In this document: piece by piece, positions 8,863-16,481 of the stretch
How the letters are laid out: every line of letters starts with the position of its first letter
Position numbering within the stretch: the stretch's first letter is position 1
Source of the DNA: Streptomyces sp. NRRL S-87
GTDB taxonomy: Bacteria; Actinomycetota; Actinomycetes; Streptomycetales; Streptomycetaceae
Reading direction: 5' to 3'
DNA length: 39,775 nt
Assembly (NCBI RefSeq): GCF_000719335.1
Contig: NZ_JOGB01000063.1
Location: 1-39,775, forward strand
Position numbers and translations under genes: made by a program
The notes under the pieces: generated by a model
Database searches by the model: none
The model's input: only the letters and a program-made list of their open reading frames with translations
Told to the model about the DNA's origin: nothing

Positions 8863-9359
8863 CGAACATGCGCATCCGCCTCCTCCAAGGGCTCGCCCTG
8901 CTCGCCACCGGTCTCCTCGCCGGCGCATTCGGCTACGGCGCGGCCAACCTGGTCCCCACCTTCAACGCGGTACCGCTCGACATGCGGCTGTCGTTCCACG
9001 CCGAACTGATGAAGATGAACGGCATCACCATGCAGGCGGCGATGGCCACGTCGACGCTGAGCTCCCTCGCTCTCGCGGCCCTGACACGCGGCCGCGCCCG
9101 GCTGATCGCGGGTTCGGCAGGTCTGCTGACCCTCGCGTCCTTCCTGATAACCCGGCTCGGCAACGTACCGATCAACGGCCGGATCAAGGAATGGGCGATC
9201 AGCTCGGCCCCGGCCGATCACGCGGAGATCCTGCGGCGCTGGGAACTCTTCAACCACCTGCGCACGCTCACCGCGCTCACCGCTTTCGGCCTGCTGATCG
9301 TCCTCTTCTTGAGGCAACCCCCGGCTGACCGGAAGCAGCCGCAGACCACCCCGGCCTGA
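8859..9359 (+). CDS. DUF1772-family membrane protein
   Basis: 166 residues with about four hydrophobic segments: one near 8-30, two in the middle and one at the C-terminus. Contains the DUF1772 hallmark GNVPINGRIKEW and a later EILRRWELFNHLRTLTAL. Related proteins include anthrone-oxygenase-like enzymes, but most members are uncharacterised. GTG at 8859 overlaps the previous stop; ATG at 8868 is an alternative. Ends before a hairpin facing a convergent operon. Confidence 0.8.
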   Translation: MTNMRIRLLQGLALLATGLLAGAFGYGAANLVPTFNAVPLDMRLSFHAELMKMNGITMQAAMATSTLSSLALAALTRGRARLIAGSAGLLTLASFLITRLGNVPINGRIKEWAISSAPADHAEILRRWELFNHLRTLTALTAFGLLIVLFLRQPPADRKQPQTTPA

Positions 9360-9432
9360 CCCCAGGGATGGGATGCAGCCGTGTCAGGGCGGGGGTCCTG
9401 CCCGCATGCCACCTTGGGACCCTCGCATTCGC

Positions 9433-9456
9433 GGCCGGCATGTGAAGGTGCCGGCC
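9433..9456. terminator. Hairpin between converging operons
   Basis: GGCCGGCA (9433-9440) pairs with TGCCGGCC (9449-9456), loop 8 nt, between the DUF1772 stop and the convergent small-gene operon. Modest in length. Confidence 0.45.
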
Positions 9457-9478
9457 GAGCGTGGGGCCCGTAGGTGCG

Positions 9479-9757
9479 TCAGAGCAGATGCAGCGGCGGT
9501 ACGACCAAGACCACGGCGAGGAGGCGCGGCCTTGTCCGGGGTAGCGCCTGGGTCTCGAACCAACCGCCGGAAGGGAGCGTGTGGCGGCGAGCTGTACCAG
9601 GGGTGGGGTCGCCGAGTCCGGCCGGGTCGATGCCGAGGTCCGCAAGTTCGACGATCTGGTCGGCGACGGCTTTCACCTCGTCGCGGACGGCCTTCGGGTA
9701 GCCGACCTCGTCCTCAGCATGGAAGGCGTACTCCCACACCCAACGGTCGTCGGTCAC
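9479..9757 (-). CDS. Small protein, possibly a RelE/ParE-like toxin
   Basis: 92 residues starting VTDDRWVWEYAFHAEDEVG, with a charged helix AVRDEVKAVADQIVELADLG, then PSGGWFETQALPRTRPRLL and a hydrophobic end. Length, alternating helix-strand pattern and position after a DUF6247-like gene suggest a RelE/ParE-like fold; this is a weak inference and no catalytic residues can be named. Start GTG at 9757 overlaps the TGA of the preceding gene (GTGA), giving tight coupling. Last gene of a three-gene operon. Confidence 0.6.
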   Translation of the reverse strand: MTDDRWVWEYAFHAEDEVGYPKAVRDEVKAVADQIVELADLGIDPAGLGDPTPGTARRHTLPSGGWFETQALPRTRPRLLAVVLVVPPLHLL

Positions 9758-10122
9758 CGGCCGGCCCCGTCGGCGGTTCGGATGCCTGCCTCGGTGGCAG
9801 CCGCGCTGCGGATGCTGCTGATCTCGGCCGCGATGACCCGCGCCTCGCCAAGGTCGTCGACGTCTCCGGCACGATCCTCGAGCGCGCGGAGCCGAGCAGC
9901 GGTCTCCGGGTGCCGGGCGATGGCCACCTCGACGGCCCACGCCTCGGTGAAGGTCCGGAGGGGAACGGCGGACACCTCGGCGCGGGCGCGGGCGGTGCTG
10001 GCCGCGCGGTCACGGTCGAAGTCGGCGAGGAGGTGAGGAGCGACCTGCGCGAGGGCCGCGCGGAGCGCCTCGGGCTGGGCGGGCGGCTGCGGGACGGCGG
10101 ACGGCTGGGGCGCGGTGCTCAT
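9754..10122 (-). CDS. DUF6247-like small protein, possible antitoxin partner
   Basis: 122 residues. Begins with a Pro/Ala-rich stretch, then EALRAALAQVAPHLLADFDR and TFTEAWAVEVAIARHPETAA, ending in a long charged helix. The pattern resembles DUF6247-type proteins, which in actinomycetes often sit beside a small toxin-like gene (from memory). ATG at 10122 overlaps the TGA of the upstream gene (ATGA) and its own stop overlaps the next start, so all three are coupled. No biochemical function is known. Confidence 0.65.
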   Translation of the reverse strand: MSTAPQPSAVPQPPAQPEALRAALAQVAPHLLADFDRDRAASTARARAEVSAVPLRTFTEAWAVEVAIARHPETAARLRALEDRAGDVDDLGEARVIAAEISSIRSAAATEAGIRTADGAGR

Positions 10123-10406
10123 GCGACTTCGGTCCTCTCCTCCTGGTCCAGTTCGCCCGCTTGGTAGGCGTTGGCGAGGGTGGTGATGTGCTGGCGGGAC
10201 CAGCCGACGCGGCGGCCTACCGCGGCCTTCTGTCCGTAGCGGTCGGCGGAACCGATGCGACCCGCCGTGCGATTGAGGTGCGCCTGCGCCCGCGCGAGGG
10301 CATGTTCAGCCCGACGGACAGCTTGGAGGGCGTCGTCCAACTCCGTCTTCTCGTCGCCGGTCAGGGGGTCGCTCGGTGCTCGCACAGAAAGAGCATAAAC
10401 CGTCAC
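10119..10406 (-). CDS. Small helix-turn-helix-like protein, first gene of a coupled trio
   Basis: 95 residues. A central coiled-coil-prone helix is followed by KAAVGRRVGWSRQHITTLAN, which reads as a helix-turn-helix. Start is GTG at 10406 with AAGGAAGC directly upstream. It may autoregulate the operon, as the first gene of many toxin-antitoxin loci does; inferred from position. Ends in a 4-base overlap with the DUF6247-like gene. Confidence 0.65.
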   Translation of the reverse strand: MTVYALSVRAPSDPLTGDEKTELDDALQAVRRAEHALARAQAHLNRTAGRIGSADRYGQKAAVGRRVGWSRQHITTLANAYQAGELDQEERTEVA

Positions 10407-10482
10407 GCTTCCTTGACGCTATGAAGCCCTCCCGAGGAGTGATCGAGGCAGGGAAAGAAGACCAGCGGCCTGGGGCTTGATT

Positions 10483-10499
10483 GTTGTCCAGACCTCTCA
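10483..10499. repeat. Direct repeat copy B
   Basis: GTTGTCCAGACCTCTCA, one mismatch from 7434-7450. An AGACCAG heptamer also precedes both copies, at 7417 and about 10459. It lies upstream of the small-gene operon and 41 nt past the panE-like stop. Confidence 0.5.
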
Positions 10500-10539
10500 A
10501 CGTATGCGGACGCGGCGCGTGGATCTTCTGCGGCGGCGC

Positions 10540-11427
10540 CTACTCGCTCGCTGTGGGAGCCAGTTCCGCGACGAGGCGTGCGGTCATCGGGGTCTCGATC
10601 CCGTGAGTGGCGGCGGCCCGTAGGACGGCCCCGCCGATGGCGTCGAGTTCGATCGGGTGGCCGTTCTCCGCGTCACGCTGCATCGAGGACTTCATCGTCT
10701 CGGGTGCCCGGTCGAAGAACGAGAGCACGGCCTCGGCGCTCACCGGTGCGCCCGCTGCCCGAGCCACCGCGGTGATTTCGTCGAGGACGGCAAGCAGTTC
10801 CGACCGCCGCTCGTCGCGGATGACGCCCACAGCGGCCCGGTGGCGCGTGGTCAGCAGGGCGAACGGGGCGAGGAAGGAAAGCTTGTCCCAGAGCATCGCG
10901 CTCTCGTCGGTGCGCAGGGACACGTCGAGGCCGGCGTGCCTGAGGCGGGATGCGAGGTCGACGAGCGGGGCGGCCAGTTCGAGGGCGGCGAAGGGGCTGG
11001 TGTGGGCGATGCGCCCGGGCGCCGTGCGCGTGGCCTCGACCCTGATGGTCCCGGCCACGACCTGGCCGGCCGGGTACCGCCGGCGGAGCGCTGCGACGTG
11101 GTCGAGTCCGTTGAGCAGCGGTACGACGACACCGTTGCCGAGGACCTGCGGCGGAACACGGTCGAGGGCGGCGGGCAGGGTGGTTTGTTTGACGGTCACG
11201 AGCGTGACGTCGACCGGTTCGCGCAGCAACGTGTCCGCTTCGACCGGAGTGGTGAAGTCGCCGTACCGCGCGCTCCGGACGCGCAGACCGTCACGGCGCA
11301 GCACGGCAGTGGTCTCCTCTCCGGCGAGGCAGATGACGCGGTGCCCGTCGCGGGCCAACAGGCCGCCGATCAGGCCGCCGACTCCGCCGGGTCCGAGGAT
11401 GGCCACCGTCATGGTGGTGCTGGTCAT
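10540..11427 (-). CDS. panE: 2-dehydropantoate 2-reductase (ketopantoate reductase) family protein
   Basis: 295 residues. The N-terminal Rossmann fold starts AILGPGGVGGLIGGLLARDG (NADPH-binding GxGxxG). VTVKQTTLPAAL carries the conserved VK. The C-terminal helical domain has AMLWDKL and SSMQRDAENGHPIELDAIGG, with Glu and Asp placed as in PanE. Family members reduce ketopantoate to pantoate (coenzyme A synthesis), but many paralogues reduce other 2-keto acids. Its position behind an MFS exporter under a MocR regulator suggests a paralogue rather than the housekeeping enzyme. ATG at 11427 is preceded by AGGAGC. Confidence 0.85.
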   Translation of the reverse strand: MTSTTMTVAILGPGGVGGLIGGLLARDGHRVICLAGEETTAVLRRDGLRVRSARYGDFTTPVEADTLLREPVDVTLVTVKQTTLPAALDRVPPQVLGNGVVVPLLNGLDHVAALRRRYPAGQVVAGTIRVEATRTAPGRIAHTSPFAALELAAPLVDLASRLRHAGLDVSLRTDESAMLWDKLSFLAPFALLTTRHRAAVGVIRDERRSELLAVLDEITAVARAAGAPVSAEAVLSFFDRAPETMKSSMQRDAENGHPIELDAIGGAVLRAAATHGIETPMTARLVAELAPTASE

Positions 11428-11455
11428 GTGGGCTCCTGTTCGTGGAAGACCGTGC

Positions 11456-11548
11456 TCATGGGGCGGTCTCGTCGCTGAAGGCAGTCAGGTCGTCGACGAA
11501 CGCGACGGACGACACGTACGGGTGGCGGAGCCTTGGCCCCGGCGGCAT
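11456..11548 (-). CDS. Possible 30-codon ORF between the MFS and panE-like genes
   Basis: ATG at 11548 opens a 30-residue frame containing HPYVSSVAFVDDLTAFSDET. It may be a remnant of a longer gene's 3' end or only the intergenic leader; no clear ribosome-binding site is seen. Low confidence. Confidence 0.2.
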   Translation of the reverse strand: MPPGPRLRHPYVSSVAFVDDLTAFSDETAP

Positions 11549-11561
11549 TAGGTGGTGCCGG

Positions 11562-12746
11562 TCATCGGCCGGTGCCGTCGGCCAGGCGGTCGCGCCAGGC
11601 CGGGACGAGGGCGGTGAGCATCAGCGCGGCGGTGAGGGTGAAGGCCCAGGGGTAGCCGGTCCGGGCGGCGAGGATGCCGAAGCCGACGGCCCCGACGGCC
11701 ATGCCCGCGTCGTAGGCGACGTTCCACAGGGCGCTGACGGTGCCGTAGCCGGACTCGGGGACACGCGCGTACATCAGCGACAGCGTCGCGTTCTGGACGG
11801 CTCCGAATCCGGCCCCGAACAGGGCGACGCCCACGACGACGGCGACCGGGCTGTGCGTGAGAGCGGTCAGCAGCATCCCTGCGGCCGAGGCGGCCAGGCC
11901 GGGCACGACGAGTGAGGCCGGTCCGTGCCGGTCGCCGTACCGGCCCGCGACCCAGCGGGCCACGGTCGCTGCCGCGGGCTGGACGAACAGGGCCACGGCG
12001 ACGGCTCCGGTGGAAGCCGACGGGACGGCGAGGGGCAGGAAGGTGACGATGATTCCGGCAGCGAGTGCGGTGGCCGAGAAGACGACGACGGGTCGCACAA
12101 GTGCGGCCGTCCGGAACCCGGCCAGCACCCCGATCGGCCGCCCCGAGGCCGGCTCGCGGTCCGGCACTCCCGGCACCGAGGCGATGGCCGCCAGCGCGGC
12201 CACCGCGCCGGCGACGCACACCGGTCCGTACCCGACGTGCGCCGCCCACCACACTCCCAGCGGCAGGGCCGCCAGCGACGGGACCCCGGACACGATGCCG
12301 ACCAGCGCCAGCCCTTCACCACGGCGCTCGGGCGGGATCAGCGACGCCGTCAGAGCACCACCCGCGACGACCGTGGCCCCGAAGCCCAGACCGCGCACGG
12401 CACAGACCGCCGTGATCCACACCGTGCTCCCGGACACGGTCAGCACCAGCGCGGGCGCACCGAGCAGGACCAGCCCCGCCGCCAGCGGCGGGCGGTAGCC
12501 GAAGCGGGCCACGAACCGGGGAGCGGCCAGACCGCCTCCGACCGTCGCGAGCATCAGCGCACCCGAGGCCAGTCCCGCGGCATGACCGCCTCCGTACGCC
12601 TCGGCGTAGACGGGAACGACGGAGAGCAGCAGGTAGAAGCTCGTCGAGGCGCCAATGACCGAGACGAAGCGCAGCAGCAGGGGCCGCGTCACCAGCGCCG
12701 GCCGCGAACGAGCATCCTCGGCTTGAGAGTTGATCATCCTGGTCAC
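11562..12746 (-). CDS. MFS transporter (drug/metabolite efflux type)
   Basis: 394 residues, about 12 hydrophobic segments. A short hydrophilic N-terminus leads into LLLRFVSVIGASTSFYLLLS; a basic cytoplasmic loop (RFVARFGYRPP) follows helix 2, as in the MFS signature, and a VAGRYGDRHGP loop marks the second half. Substrate unknown; probably proton-driven export. GTG at 12746 is preceded by TAGCTT 6 nt upstream and no Shine-Dalgarno, so it may be leaderless; ATG at 12737 is an alternative. Divergent to a MocR regulator, which probably controls it; the panE-like gene follows on the same strand. Confidence 0.9.
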   Translation of the reverse strand: MTRMINSQAEDARSRPALVTRPLLLRFVSVIGASTSFYLLLSVVPVYAEAYGGGHAAGLASGALMLATVGGGLAAPRFVARFGYRPPLAAGLVLLGAPALVLTVSGSTVWITAVCAVRGLGFGATVVAGGALTASLIPPERRGEGLALVGIVSGVPSLAALPLGVWWAAHVGYGPVCVAGAVAALAAIASVPGVPDREPASGRPIGVLAGFRTAALVRPVVVFSATALAAGIIVTFLPLAVPSASTGAVAVALFVQPAAATVARWVAGRYGDRHGPASLVVPGLAASAAGMLLTALTHSPVAVVVGVALFGAGFGAVQNATLSLMYARVPESGYGTVSALWNVAYDAGMAVGAVGFGILAARTGYPWAFTLTAALMLTALVPAWRDRLADGTGR

Positions 12747-12752
12747 ACGACG

Positions 12753-12784
12753 AAGCTAGGGGCGGAGCGGACCGCCAGTAAGAT
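12753..12784. promoter_or_regulatory. Overlapping divergent promoters (MFS and MocR genes)
   Basis: TAGCTT on the minus strand (12753-12758) lies 6 nt before the MFS GTG, and TAAGAT on the plus strand (12779-12784) lies 8 nt before the MocR ATG. Only 20 bp separate the two -10s, so each promoter's -35 region falls on the other. One bound regulator could switch both. Confidence 0.45.
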
Positions 12785-12792
12785 CCAATTCC

Positions 12793-14202
12793 ATGCCTCT
12801 GGAGTGGTCCGGTCTGTCGCCCGAGCTGCTGCTGGTCATCGACCGGGACAGCGGCGAACCGCTGCGATCCCAGCTGGAACTGCGACTGCGGGACGCGATC
12901 CGGACCGGGCGGCTGCAGATCGGCGAACGGCTGCCGTCCTCCCGCGAACTCGCCCGGGTGCTGGGGGTTTCGCGCGGCCTCGTGCAGGAGTGCTACGCGC
13001 AGCTCCAGGCCGAGGGATACCTCGTGACACGGGTCGGCTCGGCCACGCGGGTCGCCGCCGGAGCGGGCGTACCGTCGACGCCCGCGTCACCGCCCCCGGC
13101 GTCGCCGTCCCCCCTGGTCGCCGACTTCAGGTACGGCGTCCCCGACCTGAACAGCTTCCCGCTCGCCGACTGGCTGTGGGCCACGCGCGAGGCGGCACGC
13201 ACCATGTCCACGGCGGCGCTCGACTACGGCGACCCCCGCGGAAGTGCGGCACTGCGCGAGGTCATGGCCGGATATCTGCGGCGGGTGCGCGCCGCCGCGG
13301 CAGATCCGGAGCGGATCGTGATCTGCTCCGGCTACGCGCAGGGCCTCGGTCTGGCCCTGTCCGCCCTGGCCAGGACAGGCATCCGTACGGTGGCGTACGA
13401 GGACCCCGGCTCACCGGCCACGATCTCCTCGGCTGCGGCCTCAGCCGGCATGTCGGCCGTCCCCGTGCCGGTCGACGAGCGCGGGATCGACGTACGGACG
13501 CTCGCCAGGACCGACGCCCGCGCCGTCGTCCTGACCCCCGCGCACCAGTGGCCCACCGGCGTCGCCCTGGCGCCCGAGCGGCGGCTCGCACTGATCGAGT
13601 GGGCCGGGAGGCGGGACGCCGTCGTCATCGAGGACGACTACGACGCCGAATTCCGGTACGACCGGGAGCCGGTGGGCGCGCTGCAGGGACTCGCCGCGGA
13701 CCGCGTGATCTCCATCGGCACCGTCAGCAAGTCCCTCGCGCCCGCGCTGCGCATCGGGTGGATGCTCTGCCCGCCCGCGCTCACCGAGCTGATCGTCGGG
13801 CACAAGCAGTCGAACGACCGCGGGTCCCCCACGCTCGACCAGCTCGCCCTCGCGAGACTGATCGAGTCAGGACGCTTCGACCGGCACTTGCGCCGGATGC
13901 GGACGACCTACGCGGCACGTCGTACCGCCCTGCTGGCCGCCCTCGCCGAACACGCCCCTGACGTCGCGGTGACCGGTCTCGCGGCGGGCTTCCACGCGGT
14001 GGCACACCTCGACGGGCCGGCCGACGAGCAGGAACTCGTCTCCGCCGCCCGTGCCCGGTCCGTCGGCCTCTACGGAATGAGCACCTTCCGCTCCTCGCGC
14101 GCGACGGAGCCGGTGCAGCTGATCCTCGGGTTCGGCAACGTCGGCGAACGCGCCGTCGCGGCAGGCATCACGGCGGTCGGCGGCCTGCTCAGGGGCCGGT
14201 AG
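12793..14202 (+). CDS. MocR-type regulator: GntR helix-turn-helix fused to an aminotransferase-like domain
   Basis: 469 residues. Residues about 20-85 form a GntR winged helix (RTGRLQIGERLPSSRELARV, then LGVSRGLVQECYAQL). A Pro/Ser linker leads to a fold-type I aminotransferase domain (about 110-465) with the PLP-binding lysine in SIGTVSKSLAPALRIGW (K313) and IEDDYDAEFRYDREP. MocR proteins use PLP as effector or cofactor to regulate neighbouring genes, commonly vitamin B6, amino-acid or transport genes. Here the divergent MFS transporter and panE-like gene are the likely targets. Confidence 0.93.
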   Translation: MPLEWSGLSPELLLVIDRDSGEPLRSQLELRLRDAIRTGRLQIGERLPSSRELARVLGVSRGLVQECYAQLQAEGYLVTRVGSATRVAAGAGVPSTPASPPPASPSPLVADFRYGVPDLNSFPLADWLWATREAARTMSTAALDYGDPRGSAALREVMAGYLRRVRAAAADPERIVICSGYAQGLGLALSALARTGIRTVAYEDPGSPATISSAAASAGMSAVPVPVDERGIDVRTLARTDARAVVLTPAHQWPTGVALAPERRLALIEWAGRRDAVVIEDDYDAEFRYDREPVGALQGLAADRVISIGTVSKSLAPALRIGWMLCPPALTELIVGHKQSNDRGSPTLDQLALARLIESGRFDRHLRRMRTTYAARRTALLAALAEHAPDVAVTGLAAGFHAVAHLDGPADEQELVSAARARSVGLYGMSTFRSSRATEPVQLILGFGNVGERAVAAGITAVGGLLRGR

Positions 14203-14242
14203 CCCGCGTCACGTGCCGGTTCCCCCGCCTTACGGTACGTAG

Positions 14243-14971
14243 ATGCTCGACGTACTCGAGGAAGTCACCCGCTCCGCCGCCCGGATCACCGCAGCCCTCG
14301 ACACGCTGACCGACGAGGGGACGCGTGCGCCCTCGGCCTTGCCAGGCTGGACCCGCGGCCACGTCATCAGCCACGTCGCCCACGGCGTCGGCGCCTACCG
14401 GCGGCTGCTCGCCACGGCCCGCACCGGCATCGAGCCCACCCCGAGGACGGATGCCAAGGCGTTCGCCCGGGCCGTCCGGGAAGGCGCCGACCGCCCCGCG
14501 GCCGAGCTCGCCACGGACCTGCGCGGCCGCCTTGCCGGCCTGGCCGAGGACGCCGGATCGATGCCCGTGGAACGTCGGGGCATCCTGGTCACTGCCCTCG
14601 CGGGCTGGCAGCACCCGGCCTGGTACACCCTCCACCGCTGCTGGCGCGAACTCGAAACGCACCACGTCGACCTGAACGTCGGCTACCGCACGACCGACTG
14701 GCCCGCCACGTACGTGACCTGGGCCCTCGACGACACCCTCAGGGCGCTCGCCGCACGCGACTTCCCGGTCACCCGGGTCGACGCCCTCGACATCGGCCGG
14801 TCCTGGGCCGTGTCCCCCGGCGGCCCCGCCATCGCCGGCTCCGGCCACGCCCTCCTCGGCTGGCTCAGCGGCCGCGCGCCCGCCTCCCCGCTCACGTCCG
14901 ACCGCCCCCTGCCGATCCCGCCCGACTGGCCCCTGCCACCGGCCCCAGGCACCTGGCCAGCTGTGCCATAA
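14243..14971 (+). CDS. Maleylpyruvate isomerase (MDMPI)-family, probably mycothiol-dependent protein
   Basis: 242 residues. N-terminal DinB/MDMPI helical domain with SALPGWTRGHVISHVAHGVG (first metal His) and WRELETHHVDLNVGY (Glu-x3-His metal pair plus HHVD), matching the metal site of C. glutamicum maleylpyruvate isomerase. The C-terminal part is shorter and ends in a Pro-rich tail. Family members use mycothiol as cofactor; the true substrate is not predictable. ATG at 14243 follows TACGGT by 6 nt with no ribosome-binding site, so it may be leaderless. Lies 40 nt downstream of the MocR gene. Confidence 0.85.
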   Translation: MLDVLEEVTRSAARITAALDTLTDEGTRAPSALPGWTRGHVISHVAHGVGAYRRLLATARTGIEPTPRTDAKAFARAVREGADRPAAELATDLRGRLAGLAEDAGSMPVERRGILVTALAGWQHPAWYTLHRCWRELETHHVDLNVGYRTTDWPATYVTWALDDTLRALAARDFPVTRVDALDIGRSWAVSPGGPAIAGSGHALLGWLSGRAPASPLTSDRPLPIPPDWPLPPAPGTWPAVP

Positions 14972-15369
14972 CGTGCCGGTAGAGGCGGTGAACAGCGGTC
15001 AGCAAGGGGGCGGACGGAGCAGCTCGATTCCCGGCGCCAGGGTGCGCCCTTCTCCAGTTCGTCACGGCCGAAAAAGCCGCCTGCGGATGTGCGGATATCT
15101 GCGTTCGCGGACGGAGGTTTTAACCAGCGCCCCGGGGAGAGTTTTCGCCGGCGACACTCGGGAGCAAAAACCGGACCCGCGCGGACTGCACCGGCGTGCT
15201 ACTGTCGAAACAGTTGCAGTTTTGGTACCCGCAAACTTCAGGCGCCCCGCCGGCCTCATGCCGCACGGAGGCGTTTTGCATTCCGGTCATTTTCCGGGCA
15301 GGGAATCATTGCGGCGACACGGCGTCCGCAAGGTGCGGATTCCGCTGCACTGCCCCAAGGAGATATGAC
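14972..15369 (+). promoter_or_regulatory. Long gene-free upstream region and leader of the cold-shock gene
   Basis: 398 bp without a convincing gene. TACTGT at about 15200-15205 is a possible -10, followed by a CTGT-CGAA-ACAG hairpin; this would give a 5' leader of about 160 nt. Long leaders controlling RNA stability and translation at low temperature are known for cold-shock genes in other bacteria. Bases around 15215-15300 are notably less GC-rich than nearby genes. AGGAG lies 9 nt upstream of the csp start. Confidence 0.35.
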
Positions 15370-15573
15370 ATGGCTGCCGGCACCGTGAAGTGGTTCAACG
15401 CGGAAAAGGGCTTCGGCTTCATCGAGCAGGAGGGCGGCGGTCCTGACGTGTTCGCCCACTACTCGAACATCGCCACCCAGGGCTTCCGCGAGCTCCGTGA
15501 GGGGCAGAAGGTCTCCTTCGACATCGCACAGGGCCAGAAGGGCCCGACGGCCGAGAACATCGTTCCCGCCTGA
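15370..15573 (+). CDS. Cold-shock protein (CspA family)
   Basis: 67 residues, the standard length of a single cold-shock domain. Shows [14 protein letters not shown] (RNP1: KGFGFI) and DVFAHYSNI (RNP2 region). Binds single-stranded RNA/DNA and acts as an RNA chaperone. ATG at 15370 is preceded by AAGGAG. A long leader lies upstream and a strong terminator immediately after, so it is monocistronic. Confidence 0.97.
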   Translation: MAAGTVKWFNAEKGFGFIEQEGGGPDVFAHYSNIATQGFRELREGQKVSFDIAQGQKGPTAENIVPA

Positions 15574-15591
15574 CCCTGACGCGTCACACAT

Positions 15592-15629
15592 AGCTGGGGC
15601 CCGCATCCCTCGGGATGCGGGCCCCGGCT
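15592..15629 (+). terminator. Terminator of the cold-shock gene
   Basis: GGGGCCCGCATCCC (15596-15609) pairs perfectly with 15612-15625; extension on both sides gives about 18 bp with a 2-nt centre. Starts 19 nt after the stop codon. Confidence 0.85.
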
Positions 15630-15833
15630 GCATTCATTTCCCGAGGCGTGCGCGCGCACTCGAACAAACGCAGCCCGCGCAGCCCGCTTTCAGCGCTCCC
15701 CCTCAACGATTCTGCCCCCCAGCCCGAACCGCCCGACTCCCGCATTCCAGTCAGCTGGTTCCCGCAATTCCGGCACCCCTCAGCCGTGGTCGGAGTTTCC
15801 CGGTACGTGCAGCATCACCAAGGGTTGGCCCTG
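15630..15833. other. About 200 bp with no supported gene
   Basis: Lies between the csp terminator and a second very strong hairpin. No ORF shows the third-position GC bias of neighbouring genes throughout. A plus-strand frame from 15615 stops at 15840-15842, inside the foot of the hairpin, and its last 15 codons look faintly coding, so a degraded gene end is possible. Confidence 0.3.
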
Positions 15834-15887
15834 GATGCGTGAAAGGACCCCACCGGCACGTGTGCCGGTGGGGTCCTTTCACGCATC
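15834..15887. terminator. 26-bp perfect hairpin, bidirectional terminator
   Basis: 15834-15859 pairs without mismatch with 15862-15887; 2-nt centre. It lies 29 nt past the stop of the minus-strand gene 15917-16276, which it would terminate, and downstream of the gene-free stretch on the plus strand. Confidence 0.75.
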
Positions 15888-15916
15888 GACGGGGTGACTT
15901 CTGCAGTGAGGCAGGG

Positions 15917-16276
15917 TCAGTGATCCGAGTAGCTGACGTCGCCGATGGTCCAGGCGCTGATGTCCGCGATCGAGACGCGGTACATCCCGCCCGTCTCCGG
16001 GATCCCCACCGGGCCCTGGAGGATCCGCGCCAGGTGGAAGTGCAGGTGTGTGGGCGGCCGGTCCTTCGCCGCCGCGGAGGCGAAGACGGTGGAGAACTCG
16101 GCCAGCCGGTCTGAGTCCGCCAGGACCTCCGAGACCCGCTGCCGCCACACCGCCTCGGGTGCCAGCCGGCCTGTGATGACAGCGCCCCCCGTCACGACGG
16201 TCAGGGACATCTGGTTGCTCTGCCCGGACTCCACCAGCCTGGCGACGTCAACGAGCAGCTCGTCAATCTTCGACAT
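15917..16276 (-). CDS. Conserved hypothetical protein, faintly GvpU-like
   Basis: 119 residues beginning MSKIDELLVDVARLVESGQS, with SLTVVTGGAVITGRLAPEAV and a later RVSIADISAWTIGDVSYSDH end. The 'LTV..GG.VITG.L' strand pattern recalls GvpU-type gas-vesicle accessory proteins, but no other gas-vesicle gene is present, so this is only a fold-level hint. No signal peptide or membrane helix. ATG at 16276 has TAGGAT 8 nt upstream, again compatible with a leaderless transcript. Ends at a strong hairpin. Confidence 0.75.
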   Translation of the reverse strand: MSKIDELLVDVARLVESGQSNQMSLTVVTGGAVITGRLAPEAVWRQRVSEVLADSDRLAEFSTVFASAAAKDRPPTHLHFHLARILQGPVGIPETGGMYRVSIADISAWTIGDVSYSDH

Positions 16277-16481
16277 GGAACCCGATCCTACGGGGCACCC
16301 CACCCCGGCCACAGGTCGTCCTGCCGGGTGGGAAGGGCAACCGGGGGCGCGCAGCGCCACGCCTTCGCGACCCCTTCGCACTCCCCACCAGTCGCACCGT
16401 CGGCAGCTGCCGGGCCGGGTGTGCGGACACAGAAGGCCGGCGCTTCATCAGGGCCCGGCAGGTGGTGTAGTAGTTCCTTCA

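Noticed and set aside
15917..16276. Gas-vesicle gene GvpU
   Set aside because: Only a short strand pattern resembles it and there is no gvpA or other gas-vesicle gene; kept as hypothetical.
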